NCBI RefSeq assembly: GCF_002086155.1
Contig: NZ_MVHE01000048.1
Location: 1 to 41,788 of the forward strand
Direction of reading: 5' to 3'
Length of the DNA stretch: 41,788 nt
Source: Mycobacterium angelicum
GTDB taxonomy: Bacteria > Actinomycetota > Actinomycetes > Mycobacteriales > Mycobacteriaceae
In this document: positions 7,192 through 14,898 of the stretch, piece by piece
Numbering within the stretch: the first letter of the stretch is position 1
How the letters are laid out: every line of letters starts with the position of its first letter
Notes under the pieces: generated by a model
What the model was told of the DNA's origin: nothing
Seen by the model: the letters and a program-made list of their open reading frames with translations, nothing else
Databases searched by the model: none
Position numbers and translations under genes: made by a program

Positions 7192-8858
7192 CCATGCGTC
7201 GTCACATTGTGGTCAGCGGCGACGACGCACTGGCGACGACCATCGTCGATGAGCTGCAGGCCGGCGGCGAGGACATCGTCAAGCTGTCCGGCGACGAGCT
7301 GGTCGACGCCGACCTGGCTCCCGCGAGCGCCATCATCTGCGTTGGGGACGACGATGCACAAAACCTCGAAATCGCTTTGCTGGCAAGGAAAGTCAACTCT
7401 CGGGTGCGGGTGGTGGCGCGACTGGCCAACGACGTGCTACGCGAAGCGATGGCCGCCGACAACGGGCCCGGCGCCATTCTGGACGTCGCCGACCTGGCGG
7501 CGCCCTCGGTCGTCGAGGCCTGCCTGTCGGACAACACCCACCCATTCGAGGCGGCCGGAATCCAGTTCGTGGTCTGGGGCGCGGAGGCGCCGCGCGACGC
7601 CACCCTGCGCGAGATCTATGGCGACCTGGCCCCGGTGGCGGTGATTCACGGCAAGAATTCCCCTCGTCCCGGCGAGGTGGTGACCTGCCCGGGGCGCGAT
7701 CTGGCGGTGCATGCCGGCGACTGGACGGCGATGATCGGCACCAAAGACGAGTTGTCCGCGCGCGGCATCAAGCTGCCCCGGCCGGCGGCCAAGCGCTACC
7801 ACCGTCCCCGGCTGCGGCGCGTATTCGATTCCGTTCGCACCGTGCGCGACGACGTCAACCCGATGTTCTATCGCGCGCTGGCCGCCATGATCATCCTGCT
7901 GATCGGATCGACGATCCTGCTGCGCGTCTGCTATCAGCTGCCCGGCATGACGTGGATCGACGCGCTGTACTTCAGCACCGAGACGATCGCGACGGTGGGC
8001 TACGGGGACTTCAGTTTCATCCACCAGCCCACCTGGCTGCGATTGTTTTCCATCTCGCTGATGTTCGCGGGCGTGATCACCACCGCGGTGCTGGTCGCCT
8101 TCGTCGCCGACCTGTTGCTGTCGCGCCGCTTCGCGAACTCGGCCGGTCGCCGGCGGGCACGTCATCTGCGCAACCACGTCATCGTCGTCGGGATGGGCTC
8201 GTTCGGCATCCGGGTGGTCAGCGATTTGATCGCCGCCGGCTACGACGTCGCGGTGATCGAGCGCGACGAGAACAACCGCTACCTGTCTTCGGCCGCCGAA
8301 CTCGACGTCCCGGTCATCTTCGGCGACGCGACAATACGCCAGACGCTGGAATCGGCCCGCGTCGTGCACGCCCGCGCCATCGCGGTGCTCACCCAGGACG
8401 ACATGGTCAACATCGAGACCGGGATCGTGCTTCGCGAAATGTTGAGCGGCAACTCACGCCCGCATGTTCCGGTGGTGCTGCGGATCTACGACCGCAGGCT
8501 CGGCAGTGCGGTGGCACAGCGTTTCGGTTTCGACAATGTGCGCTCGACCGTGGAGCTTTCGGCGCCGTGGTTCATCGGCGCCGCGATGGGCTTGCAGGTG
8601 CTCGGGACGTTCTCCGTCGGGCAACAGTCGTTCATGGTCGGCGGAATGCACGTGGCGGCCGGCAGCGAACTGGACGGGCTGCCGATGCTCGAGCTGTCGA
8701 CCCAGACCCGCGTCATTGCGATCACCCGGCCGGACGCGCCCGTGCGGCTGCACCCGCGCCGCGATGCCCGGTTGGCGGCCGGCGACACCGCCTACCTGGT
8801 CGGCCCGCACCGCGAGCTGCTGGCGACGCTGCGCAAGGGACAGCCGGCGCACAGCTAG
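7188..8858 (+). CDS. Potassium channel with RCK domains on both sides of the pore
   Basis: 556 residues. Residues 5-195 form a first RCK unit (RRHIVVSGDDALA, a degenerate nucleotide loop) with its C-subdomain. Residues about 230-249 are TM1, then a pore loop with the selectivity filter TVGYGD near 269-274, then TM2 near 285-310. A second RCK unit follows with the canonical loop VVGMGSFG near 333-340 and a C-subdomain to the end. The protein is a ligand-gated K+ channel of the two-helix class in the cytoplasmic membrane; RCK units bind ions or nucleotides to gate the pore. A second ATG lies two codons in. It probably depends on the overlapping leader ORF for translation, and its stop overlaps that of the convergent oxidoreductase by 3 bases. 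Confidence 0.9.
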   Translation: MTMRRHIVVSGDDALATTIVDELQAGGEDIVKLSGDELVDADLAPASAIICVGDDDAQNLEIALLARKVNSRVRVVARLANDVLREAMAADNGPGAILDVADLAAPSVVEACLSDNTHPFEAAGIQFVVWGAEAPRDATLREIYGDLAPVAVIHGKNSPRPGEVVTCPGRDLAVHAGDWTAMIGTKDELSARGIKLPRPAAKRYHRPRLRRVFDSVRTVRDDVNPMFYRALAAMIILLIGSTILLRVCYQLPGMTWIDALYFSTETIATVGYGDFSFIHQPTWLRLFSISLMFAGVITTAVLVAFVADLLLSRRFANSAGRRRARHLRNHVIVVGMGSFGIRVVSDLIAAGYDVAVIERDENNRYLSSAAELDVPVIFGDATIRQTLESARVVHARAIAVLTQDDMVNIETGIVLREMLSGNSRPHVPVVLRIYDRRLGSAVAQRFGFDNVRSTVELSAPWFIGAAMGLQVLGTFSVGQQSFMVGGMHVAAGSELDGLPMLELSTQTRVIAITRPDAPVRLHPRRDARLAAGDTAYLVGPHRELLATLRKGQPAHS

Positions 8859-9745
8859 AACTCGGCGGCCACCTCGGCGGCTCCGTGCAGCTGACCGATG
8901 TCGGAACTGGTCGGGATCAGGTGCACTTCGTCGGTGCCGATCTCTTCGAAGCGCCGCAGCACCGCCTTTAGCTCCGCTGTACTGCCGGCCCAGCCGGTCA
9001 TCGGCGCCATCGCGTCGACGTACTCGGCGGGAATCCAGTTCATATACCGCCGCAGATGGGCATGCACCTGGGCGCGAGCCTCGTCCGGGGATCCGATGGC
9101 GAACCAGAAGGACGTCGCCAGGTGAGGTTTGGGTTTGCCGGCCTCGGCCCACGCCGTCCGCGCCACGTCGTACAGCTCGTTCTGCTTGGCGACGTCGAGG
9201 TCCAGCGTGGTGCCGGCCATGCCGTCGGCCCACGCCGCGGCGCTGCGCACGGTCTTGGGTCCGATGGTGCCCACCAGCAGCTGCGGCCCGCCGGCCTGCA
9301 CCGGCATCGGGCCCACCGGGCGCACCGAGTCGGTGGTCTTCTCGCCGGCCCACACCCGCTTCATCACCGCCACGCGCTGCGCCATGGCGCGCATCGTCTG
9401 GGTCTTGGGGTCAGCGCCGACGGCGTGGTAATCCTCATGCCTGCCGCCCACGCCGATGCCGACGGTCAACCGGCCGCGAGACAGTAGATCACCCGTTGCC
9501 AGCGCCTTGGCCAGCATTACCGGGTCGTGCAACTGCGGCACGATCACCGTCGTGACCAGCCGCACCCGCTCGGTCCAGGAAGCCAGCGCGCCGAGCAGCG
9601 TCAGGCTGTCGGGATTGTCGAACGCGATGCGCTCACCCCAGCACAGTGACGAGAACGGCCCCGTGTCGATTGCCCGCGCCCAGTCATGCAGCATGGCCGC
9701 GTCGACGTCTGGCTCCATTACCGGCAAAGTCATCCCAATCCGCAC
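8855..9745 (-). CDS. Luciferase-like monooxygenase, probably F420-dependent oxidoreductase
   Basis: 296 residues, GTG start. MRIGMTLPVMEPD opens the TIM barrel of the bacterial luciferase family. Further landmarks are WGERIAF near 36, TTVIVPQLHDPVMLAKALATGD near 65-86, and LTVGIGVGGRHEDY near 93-106, the usual cofactor-binding strand. Mycobacteria have many such enzymes that use the deazaflavin F420, but FMN cannot be excluded and no substrate can be given. Its start lies only 17 bases from that of the divergent VOC gene, so both messages may be leaderless. Its stop overlaps the stop of the convergent K+ channel gene. Confidence 0.85.
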   Translation of the reverse strand: MRIGMTLPVMEPDVDAAMLHDWARAIDTGPFSSLCWGERIAFDNPDSLTLLGALASWTERVRLVTTVIVPQLHDPVMLAKALATGDLLSRGRLTVGIGVGGRHEDYHAVGADPKTQTMRAMAQRVAVMKRVWAGEKTTDSVRPVGPMPVQAGGPQLLVGTIGPKTVRSAAAWADGMAGTTLDLDVAKQNELYDVARTAWAEAGKPKPHLATSFWFAIGSPDEARAQVHAHLRRYMNWIPAEYVDAMAPMTGWAGSTAELKAVLRRFEEIGTDEVHLIPTSSDIGQLHGAAEVAAEF

Positions 9746-9762
9746 GAACCGATTCTGGCAGC
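9746..9762. promoter_or_regulatory. Candidate bidirectional leaderless promoter between oxidoreductase and VOC genes
   Basis: Seventeen bases separate the GTG of the leftward gene (9745) from the ATG of the rightward gene (9763). Rightward, GATTCT (9751-9756) stands 6 bases before the ATG; leftward, CAGAAT (9757-9752) stands 6 bases before the GTG. Both match the A at position 2 and T at position 6 of TANNNT, and they share the same A:T pairs on opposite strands. Confidence 0.4.
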
Positions 9763-10185
9763 ATGGAGTGGATGGCCCTGATCAGCACGTCCATTGCCCA
9801 TGTCCGGCTGACCGTTACCGACATCGAGCGCTCGCGCGCGTTCTACGAGAGCGTGTTCGACTGGCCGGTGCTCATCGAGCTTCCGGAGAACGCCGACGAG
9901 GCAACGCGGCGCCAGCTGGGCTTCCTGTTCGGCGGCGTCATCTACGACCTGGGCGGCGCGCTGCTGGGACTGCGGCCGGTGAGCGCCGACCGTTTCGACG
10001 AAAACCGCACCGGCTTGGACCACATCGCGTTCCGGATGGGCAGCAAAGCCGAATTGGACTCGGCCGCAATGCATCTCGAAGATCTCGGTATCGCGCACGA
10101 ACCGGTCAAAGACATTGGGCCGTCCTACATTCTGGAGTTCCGCGACCCCGACAACATCGCCCTGGAGCTGACCGCCCCGAAGTAA
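9763..10185 (+). CDS. VOC (glyoxalase/bleomycin resistance/dioxygenase) family protein
   Basis: 140 residues. Two beta-alpha-beta-beta-beta units are visible. Likely metal ligands are the His in SIAHVRLTV near residue 11, the His in LDHIAFRM near 87, and the Glu in NIALELT near 136, the standard places in this superfamily. Members include glyoxalases, ring-cleaving dioxygenases, epimerases and antibiotic-binding proteins, so the reaction is open. The ATG at 9763 is preferred because the family fold begins just after it; an ATG three codons on (9772) with GGAG close upstream is an alternative. Divergent from the luciferase-like oxidoreductase, which could act in the same catabolic step. Confidence 0.82.
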   Translation: MEWMALISTSIAHVRLTVTDIERSRAFYESVFDWPVLIELPENADEATRRQLGFLFGGVIYDLGGALLGLRPVSADRFDENRTGLDHIAFRMGSKAELDSAAMHLEDLGIAHEPVKDIGPSYILEFRDPDNIALELTAPK

Positions 10186-10241
10186 GCGCGGCCCGCTTCG
10201 GTGCGCTCGCGTGCAAGCTCTGCCGGGCAGAAGGGAAGCAG

Positions 10242-10673
10242 ATGGGTATCAGTTTCAACCACACCATCGTCGCGTCGCACGACAAGCGGGAGTCCGCTCA
10301 GTTTCTGGCCGAGATCATCGGCCTGCCCAGCCCGCAACCGTTCGGGCATTTCATGGTCGTGACGCTCGAGCATGGCGCCAGCCTGGATTACGCCGACGCC
10401 CGCGACGGCGACGAGATCAGGCCGCAGCATTACGCGTTCCTGGTTTCCGACGAAGAGTTCGACGCGATCTACGGCAAGATCAGCGCGCGCGGCCTGCCGC
10501 ATTGGGCGGACCCGCGGGCCGAACGCGCCGGCGAGATCAACACCAGAGACGGCGGCCGCGGCGTGTATTTCCGCGATCCGGGTGGGCGCCGGCTTCGCGC
10601 GAGCGTGCACAAAATGACAGCCGCAGCGGCGTGTCACCGTACAGACACGCCCGCTCGCGCAACAAAAAGTTAG
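10242..10673 (+). CDS. VOC family protein with altered C-terminus
   Basis: 143 residues, ATG 10242 with a good ribosome-binding site (GAAGGGA, 5 bases away). MGISFNHTIVASHDKRESAQFLAEIIGLP is a typical VOC opening, and HYAFLVSDEEFDAIYGKI and GGRGVYFRDPGG follow in family order. After DPGG most relatives read H-x-hydrophobic-E, supplying the last metal ligand; here the sequence is RRLRASVHKMTAAAACHRTD, so that glutamate is absent. Either the gene has suffered a late frame change or the C-terminus has diverged. The last 65 bases form nested inverted repeats. The stop overlaps that of the convergent Rrf2 gene by 3 to 4 bases. It follows the first VOC gene after 56 bases on the same strand. Confidence 0.78.
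   Translation: MGISFNHTIVASHDKRESAQFLAEIIGLPSPQPFGHFMVVTLEHGASLDYADARDGDEIRPQHYAFLVSDEEFDAIYGKISARGLPHWADPRAERAGEINTRDGGRGVYFRDPGGRRLRASVHKMTAAAACHRTDTPARATKS
10597..10660. terminator. Nested inverted repeats at the VOC/Rrf2 convergent end
   Basis: Outer arms of 9 bases (GCGCGAGCG 10597-10605, CGCTCGCGC 10652-10660) enclose inner arms of 7 bases (GCGTGTC 10629-10635, GACACGC 10644-10650) with an 8-base loop. The structure lies inside the VOC coding end, just before both stops. Bases AACAAAAAGT follow on the plus strand. It could end either transcript. Confidence 0.4.
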
Positions 10674-11152
10674 TCGCCGCGGGCGGGGCCGTGGCGTTTG
10701 CTCTCTTGATCGCGGTAGGCATCGGCCAGCTGCGCCACGTGTTCGGGTAAGGCCCCGCCGGCGACGTCAGCCAAGGTGGTTTCCTCCAGCACCGACCGCA
10801 TGCTGGCCCGCAGCGCCCGCCACACGTCGGTCAGCGCCACGGTCGGCCCGGAATAAGGCAGGTCGCCCAATCCGATGTCGCGGACACTGGCCAGCGGCCC
10901 GTCGATGCAGCGCAGCACATCGGCGATGCTGATCTCGTGCCCCGGCCGGGCCAGCTCATAGCCGCCCTCGCGGCCGCGGTGGCTGCGCACCAGCCGATCG
11001 GTGCGCAGATTGGTCAGGATGTCGACCAGAAACTGCGGGGGGATGCCTTGCGCCTGCGCCAAATCATCGGTCTTGACCAGGGTGCCGCTGTCGGCGGTGG
11101 CCAGCTGGATCATCGCCCGCACCGCGTACTCCGCTTTGGCCGACATCCGCAT
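10670..11152 (-). CDS. Rrf2 family transcriptional regulator, probable sulfur/cysteine regulator
   Basis: 160 residues. MRMSAKAEYAVRAMIQLA opens an Rrf2 winged helix, with the recognition region PPQFLVDILTNLRTDRLVRSHRGREGGYELA at residues 39-68. Iron-sulfur members such as IscR carry three cysteines in the central loop; here there is only Cys82, so a CymR-like, cluster-free mode is more likely. It lies 50 bases after cysNC on the same strand with no terminator seen, so it is probably co-transcribed with cysD-cysNC. It corresponds to Rv1287 in recalled gene order. The ATG at 11152 starts the conserved domain; a GTG six codons upstream is possible. A dyad before cysD is a candidate target. Confidence 0.88.
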   Translation of the reverse strand: MRMSAKAEYAVRAMIQLATADSGTLVKTDDLAQAQGIPPQFLVDILTNLRTDRLVRSHRGREGGYELARPGHEISIADVLRCIDGPLASVRDIGLGDLPYSGPTVALTDVWRALRASMRSVLEETTLADVAGGALPEHVAQLADAYRDQESKRHGPARGD

Positions 11153-11202
11153 GGACACCGATTGTGCCACCCCACCCCTGCGAGTTTGCTGTGGCCAGAC
11201 CG

Positions 11203-13056
11203 CTACGACCGCGGCCCCAGCAGGTCGATGACGGCCGCCGCCTGCTCGTCCAACGACAGCTCGGGGGTGAGTCGCAGATCTGGATTCTTGGGCCGCTGAT
11301 ACGGGCTGTCGATACCGGTGAAGTGGGTGATTTCGCCTTTGCGCGCTTTTGCATACAGCCCCTTGGGATCACGCCGCTCACACTCCTGCAGCGGCGTATC
11401 ACAGAACACCTCGAAGAACTCAAATCCGGCGTCCGCGTTTACCTTTCGGGCCATCTCCCGGTGCTCGTCGAGCGGACTGATGGCCGGTACCAAAACGATT
11501 TGGCCGGAGTCGGCGAGCAGCGTCGCCACATGCGCCAGACGGCGCAGGTTCTCCGCACGGTCGGCCATGCTGAACCCGAGATCGGCGTTCAGGCCGTGCC
11601 GAAGGTTGTCGCCGTCGAGAACGTATGCGGGAGTGCCGCTTTCGAGCAGCTTCTGCTCCACCAGCATGGCCACCGACGACTTGCCGGCACCGGAAAGGCC
11701 GGTGAGCCAGATGGTCCGGCCCCGGCACGCCCGATCCGCGGCGGTCACAAGTGACTTGTGCCGCACCGTGTTCGGGCTTGCGGTGCGGGCTGTGCCGTCG
11801 CGCAGCACCATGCCCGCCGCCACCGTTCCGTTGGTGTCGGGGTCGATGAGGATGAACGAGCCGGTGCTGGCGTTGCGGGTGTACTCGTCGAGTAGCAGCG
11901 GCACCTGGGTGCGCAACGAGATGCGGCCAAGTTCGTTGAGTTTCAACGCCGTTGCGCTCTTGTCGCGGTGCAGGGTGTTGACATCGAGCCGGTAGTCGAG
12001 CGCGGTCACTCGGGCGCGGGTGGTGCGGGTGGTGTGCTTGATGACGTAGTCGCGGCCTGGCTCCAGCGCAGCGGAATCGGCCATCCAGCACACGGTCGCG
12101 TCGAATTCCTGGGTGACCCGGGGCTGGTTGTTGGTGCGGGCGATCATGTCGCCGCGGGATATGTCGATCTCATCGGCCAGGCTCACCGAAACGGCCATCG
12201 GTGGAAACGCTTCTGCCACAGGGCCGGTCGCGCCCTCGATGGCGGTGATCTTGGTGGTCTTGCCGATCGGCAACACCACCACCTCGTCACCCGGACGCAT
12301 CACACCGCTGGACACCGTGCCCGCGTAGCTGCGATGGTCCTGGTGCTCCAAGGTGTGTGGCCGGATCACGTACTGCACCGGGAACCGCACGTCGACCAGG
12401 TTGCGGTCACCGGCGATGTACACCTCTTCGAGGTGAGTCAGCAGCGCTGGACCCTCGTACCACGGCGTCACGTCGGACTTGGTCACCACATTGTCGCCGT
12501 TGAGTGCGGAAAGCGGGATGGAGGTGACGTCCTGCACGTCGAGGCGGGCGGCGAAGGCATGGAACTCGTCGCGAATCTCTTCGAATTTCGTTTGGTCCCA
12601 ATCGATCAGGTCCATCTTGTTGACAGCGAGCACCAAGTGGCGGATGCCCAGCAGCGACGCCAGGAAGGCGTGCCGGCGGGACTGCTCGAGCAAGCCGTGC
12701 CGGGCGTCGACGAGAACGATCACCAGCTGGGCGGTGGACGCACCGGTCACCATGTTGCGGGTGTACTGGATGTGCCCTGGGGTGTCGGCAATGATGAATT
12801 TCCGCTTGGGAGTGGCGAAATAGCGATAGGCGACATCGATGGTGATGCCCTGCTCGCGTTCGGCCCGCAGCCCGTCGGTGACCAGAGCCAGGTCGGTGTA
12901 CTCATGACCGCGCTCTTTCGACGTCTGCTCCACCGACGCCCACTGGTCCTCCATCACCGCCTTGGAGTCGTAGAGCAGCCGCCCGATCAAAGTGGACTTG
13001 CCGTCGTCGACGGAGCCGGCCGTCGCGAGGCGGAGGAGCGTAGCGGACAAAGTCAT
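11203..13056 (-). CDS. cysN: Bifunctional ATP sulfurylase large subunit / APS kinase (CysN-CysC fusion)
   Basis: 617 residues. The N-terminal part is an EF-Tu-like GTPase: P-loop GSVDDGKS at residues 14-21, DTPGH at 91-95 and NKMD at 146-149, then beta-barrel domains. The C-terminal part from about 440 is APS kinase with P-loop GLSGAGKS at 453-460 and the usual DGDNLRHGLN and SPLDEHREMARK segments. GTP hydrolysis drives sulfate adenylation to APS with CysD; the kinase domain makes PAPS, the donor for sulfation and for cysteine synthesis. The ATG at 13056 overlaps the cysD stop by one base (TGATG), implying translational coupling. Longer in-frame extension upstream is cysD shadow. Equivalent to Rv1286. 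Confidence 0.96.
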   Translation of the reverse strand: MTLSATLLRLATAGSVDDGKSTLIGRLLYDSKAVMEDQWASVEQTSKERGHEYTDLALVTDGLRAEREQGITIDVAYRYFATPKRKFIIADTPGHIQYTRNMVTGASTAQLVIVLVDARHGLLEQSRRHAFLASLLGIRHLVLAVNKMDLIDWDQTKFEEIRDEFHAFAARLDVQDVTSIPLSALNGDNVVTKSDVTPWYEGPALLTHLEEVYIAGDRNLVDVRFPVQYVIRPHTLEHQDHRSYAGTVSSGVMRPGDEVVVLPIGKTTKITAIEGATGPVAEAFPPMAVSVSLADEIDISRGDMIARTNNQPRVTQEFDATVCWMADSAALEPGRDYVIKHTTRTTRARVTALDYRLDVNTLHRDKSATALKLNELGRISLRTQVPLLLDEYTRNASTGSFILIDPDTNGTVAAGMVLRDGTARTASPNTVRHKSLVTAADRACRGRTIWLTGLSGAGKSSVAMLVEQKLLESGTPAYVLDGDNLRHGLNADLGFSMADRAENLRRLAHVATLLADSGQIVLVPAISPLDEHREMARKVNADAGFEFFEVFCDTPLQECERRDPKGLYAKARKGEITHFTGIDSPYQRPKNPDLRLTPELSLDEQAAAVIDLLGPRS

Positions 13057-13985
13057 CAGAAGTACCCCTGCCGTTTGCGGTCTTCCATCCCGGCCTCCGA
13101 GATGCGGTCGTCGGCCCGGGTCGCGCCGCGTTCGGTCAGCCGCGACACCGCGGTCTCGGCGATGACTTCGGCGACGGTGGCGGCGTCGGACTCCACGCAA
13201 CCGGTACACGTCACGTCGCCGACGGTGCGGAACCGCACCGTAGTCTCGAACACCTCCTCGCCGGCCCGCGGCTGCATGTGCCGGTGCACGGCCAGCAACA
13301 TCCCGTCGCGTTCAAACACCTTGCGCCGGTGGGCGAAATAGATTGAGGGCAACGGAACCTTCTCGGCTCCGATGTAGGACCAGATGTCGAACTCCGTCCA
13401 GTTAGAGAGCGGGAACACCCGGATGTGCTCACCCTTGTGGTGGCGGCCGTTGTAGAGGTTCCACAGCTCGGGCCGCTGCGCCTTGGGGTCCCATTGCCCG
13501 AACTCGTCGCGGAAGCTGAACACCCGCTCCTTGGCCCGCGCCTTCTCCTCGTCGCGCCGCGCTCCCCCAAAGGCCGCGTCGAACCTGTTCTCGCCGATGG
13601 CGCGCAGCAATGTCACGGTCTGGATCGGGTTTCGCGACGGGATCGTCTCGACCACCCGGCCGGCGTCGATGTCGTCCTGCACCGAGGCCACCACCAGCCG
13701 CACGCCCGATTCGGCCACCAACTCGTCGCGCGTGGCGATCACCTCATCGAAATTGTGACCGGTGTCCACATGCATCACCGGGAACGGCAGCCGCCCCGGC
13801 CGAAACGCCTTGAGCGCCAAGTGCAGCATGACAATCGAGTCCTTGCCGCCGGAGAACAACAACACCGGCCGCTCGAATTCGGCGGCCACCTCGCGGATGA
13901 TGTGGATCGCCTCGGCTTCCAGCGAGCGCAGATGGCTCAGCTCGTATTGCCCGGCCGCCGGGCCGACTGTCACAGTGCCGGTCAT
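13056..13985 (-). CDS. cysD: Sulfate adenylyltransferase subunit 2 (ATP sulfurylase small subunit)
   Basis: 309 residues. The ATP pyrophosphatase PP-loop SGGKDS is at residues 45-50, and the family blocks VMHVDTGHNFDEV, FGGARRDEEKARAKER and FPLSNWTEFDIW follow. With the CysN GTPase it adenylates sulfate to APS in the cytoplasm. ATG at 13985 has AAGGAAG five to six bases upstream. The gene heads a leftward operon cysD-cysNC-rrf2. A 246-base gap separates it from the carbonic anhydrase gene upstream and holds a 25-base dyad near the start and a long hairpin further out, so it has its own promoter. Equivalent to Rv1285, which is annotated slightly longer in H37Rv. Confidence 0.96.
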   Translation of the reverse strand: MTGTVTVGPAAGQYELSHLRSLEAEAIHIIREVAAEFERPVLLFSGGKDSIVMLHLALKAFRPGRLPFPVMHVDTGHNFDEVIATRDELVAESGVRLVVASVQDDIDAGRVVETIPSRNPIQTVTLLRAIGENRFDAAFGGARRDEEKARAKERVFSFRDEFGQWDPKAQRPELWNLYNGRHHKGEHIRVFPLSNWTEFDIWSYIGAEKVPLPSIYFAHRRKVFERDGMLLAVHRHMQPRAGEEVFETTVRFRTVGDVTCTGCVESDAATVAEVIAETAVSRLTERGATRADDRISEAGMEDRKRQGYF

Positions 13986-14008
13986 GTACTTCCTTAAGAT
14001 TTCTCAGT

Positions 14009-14033
14009 AAAGTTGGCCGAACTGACCAAGTTT
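14009..14033. promoter_or_regulatory. Interrupted palindrome upstream of cysD, candidate Rrf2 operator
   Basis: The 25 bases read AAAnTTGGnC, five bases, GnCCAAnTTT, so eight of ten positions in each arm pair with the other. The centre lies about 35 bases upstream of the cysD ATG. Size and symmetry suit a dimeric regulator, and the Rrf2 gene at the operon's end is the obvious candidate. Binding is inferred only. Confidence 0.45.
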
Positions 14034-14146
14034 GTCACCATTACCTGTCATAGAACCAGCCGGGAACGGCCCTGTCAATGACGGTTCGATTGCGAAACCG
14101 TTGGCGAAGATGCTACCTGTCAAGGTGGGCTGACAGACATCGCGAC

Positions 14147-14195
14147 ACAGCAGCCAGGCACACGACACGCCGCGGCGGATGTACCTGGCTGCTGT
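14147..14195 (-). terminator. Hairpin between canA and cysD
   Basis: Arms ACAGCAGCCAGG (14147-14158) and CCTGGCTGCTGT (14184-14195) are perfect 12-base complements with a 25-base loop. It lies 37 bases past the canA stop in the direction of canA transcription and has no T-tract, as is common for mycobacterial terminators. It would separate canA from the cysD operon. Confidence 0.5.
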
Positions 14196-14204
14196 CTCGT
14201 CGAT

Positions 14205-14235
14205 GCCAGAAGAACTACGTCGCCAGAAGAACTAC
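14205..14235. repeat. 14-base direct repeat over the canA stop codon
   Basis: GCCAGAAGAACTAC occurs at 14205-14218 and 14222-14235, a 17-base period. The second copy contains the canA stop (CTA, read as TAG leftward, 14232-14234) and the first holds the same TAG in another frame. Confidence 0.7.
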
Positions 14236-14723
14236 AGCGTGACCTCTTCGAGTTTGCCGGTGGCGACGTCGAAGATGAACCCGCGCAAGGACACATGCTT
14301 GGTCACGAACGGGCTGTTTTCGATGCGCCGCAACGACTGGCGGACGTCCTCGGCGATATCGGGGAACGCCTCGGCCGCCCACGGCGGCTTGACTCCGGTC
14401 TCGTCCTGGATGGTGCGCTTGAAGTCGTCGTCGGTGAACGTCAGCATCCCGCAGTCGGTGTGGTGAATCAGGATGATCTCCTGGGTGCCCAGCAACCGCT
14501 GGCTGATGGCCAGCGAGCGTATGGCGTCGTCGGTGGCCACGCCGCCGGCATTGCGGATCACATGGGACTCGCCCTCTTTGATGCCGAGCACACGGTAGAC
14601 GTCGATACGGGCATCCATGCACGCCAACACCGCGATGTGCTTGCTTGGCGGCAGCGGCAACGGTCCTTGGAAGCCGCCGGCATATTCGGCGTTGTTGGCC
14701 AGGTAGTCATCGGTAACCGTCAC
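14232..14723 (-). CDS. canA: Beta-class carbonic anhydrase
   Basis: 163 residues, the length of M. tuberculosis CanA (Rv1284). Zinc-site residues are Cys35, Asp37 and Arg39 in ACMDARID, and His88 and Cys91 in IHHTDCG. The enzyme interconverts CO2 and bicarbonate in the cytoplasm. The GTG at 14723 is chosen because GAGGAG lies about 6 bases upstream and the protein begins VTVTDDYLANNAEYA, as in the family; an in-frame ATG at 14930 would add 69 residues that overlap the promoter and start of oppB. It is divergent from oppB and leads toward cysD, with a hairpin between. Confidence 0.94.
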   Translation of the reverse strand: MTVTDDYLANNAEYAGGFQGPLPLPPSKHIAVLACMDARIDVYRVLGIKEGESHVIRNAGGVATDDAIRSLAISQRLLGTQEIILIHHTDCGMLTFTDDDFKRTIQDETGVKPPWAAEAFPDIAEDVRQSLRRIENSPFVTKHVSLRGFIFDVATGKLEEVTL

Positions 14724-14866
14724 ACCAGTCTCCTCGGGTTTCGCGGTATGGAATTTGCTGCCCAGATCCGAAATCGTCGTGGATCTTAACAACCGGCGAG
14801 CCGCACTACACCGGTGCGAATCACCCGGATTACAAAGGATTACTGGGCCACCCGGCCCGGCCTCGC

Positions 14867-14872
14867 TACCCT
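14867..14872 (+). promoter_or_regulatory. Candidate -10 element TACCCT for the opp operon
   Basis: TACCCT matches TANNNT and would start transcription near 14879, giving a leader of about 20 bases before the oppB ATG at 14899. No clear -35. The canA start is 144 bases away on the other strand. Confidence 0.35.
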
Positions 14873-14898
14873 GTCCCAATGCGACATCGTGGTCGGAC

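Noticed and set aside
13054..13209. 51-residue N-terminal extension of CysN
   Set aside because: It lies in the end of cysD, is Arg-rich, and the ATG at the TGATG overlap starts the conserved GTPase.
11968..13341. 457-codon rightward open frame opposite cysN and cysD
   Set aside because: cysN and cysD motifs fill the other strand completely; the frame is an effect of high GC at third positions.
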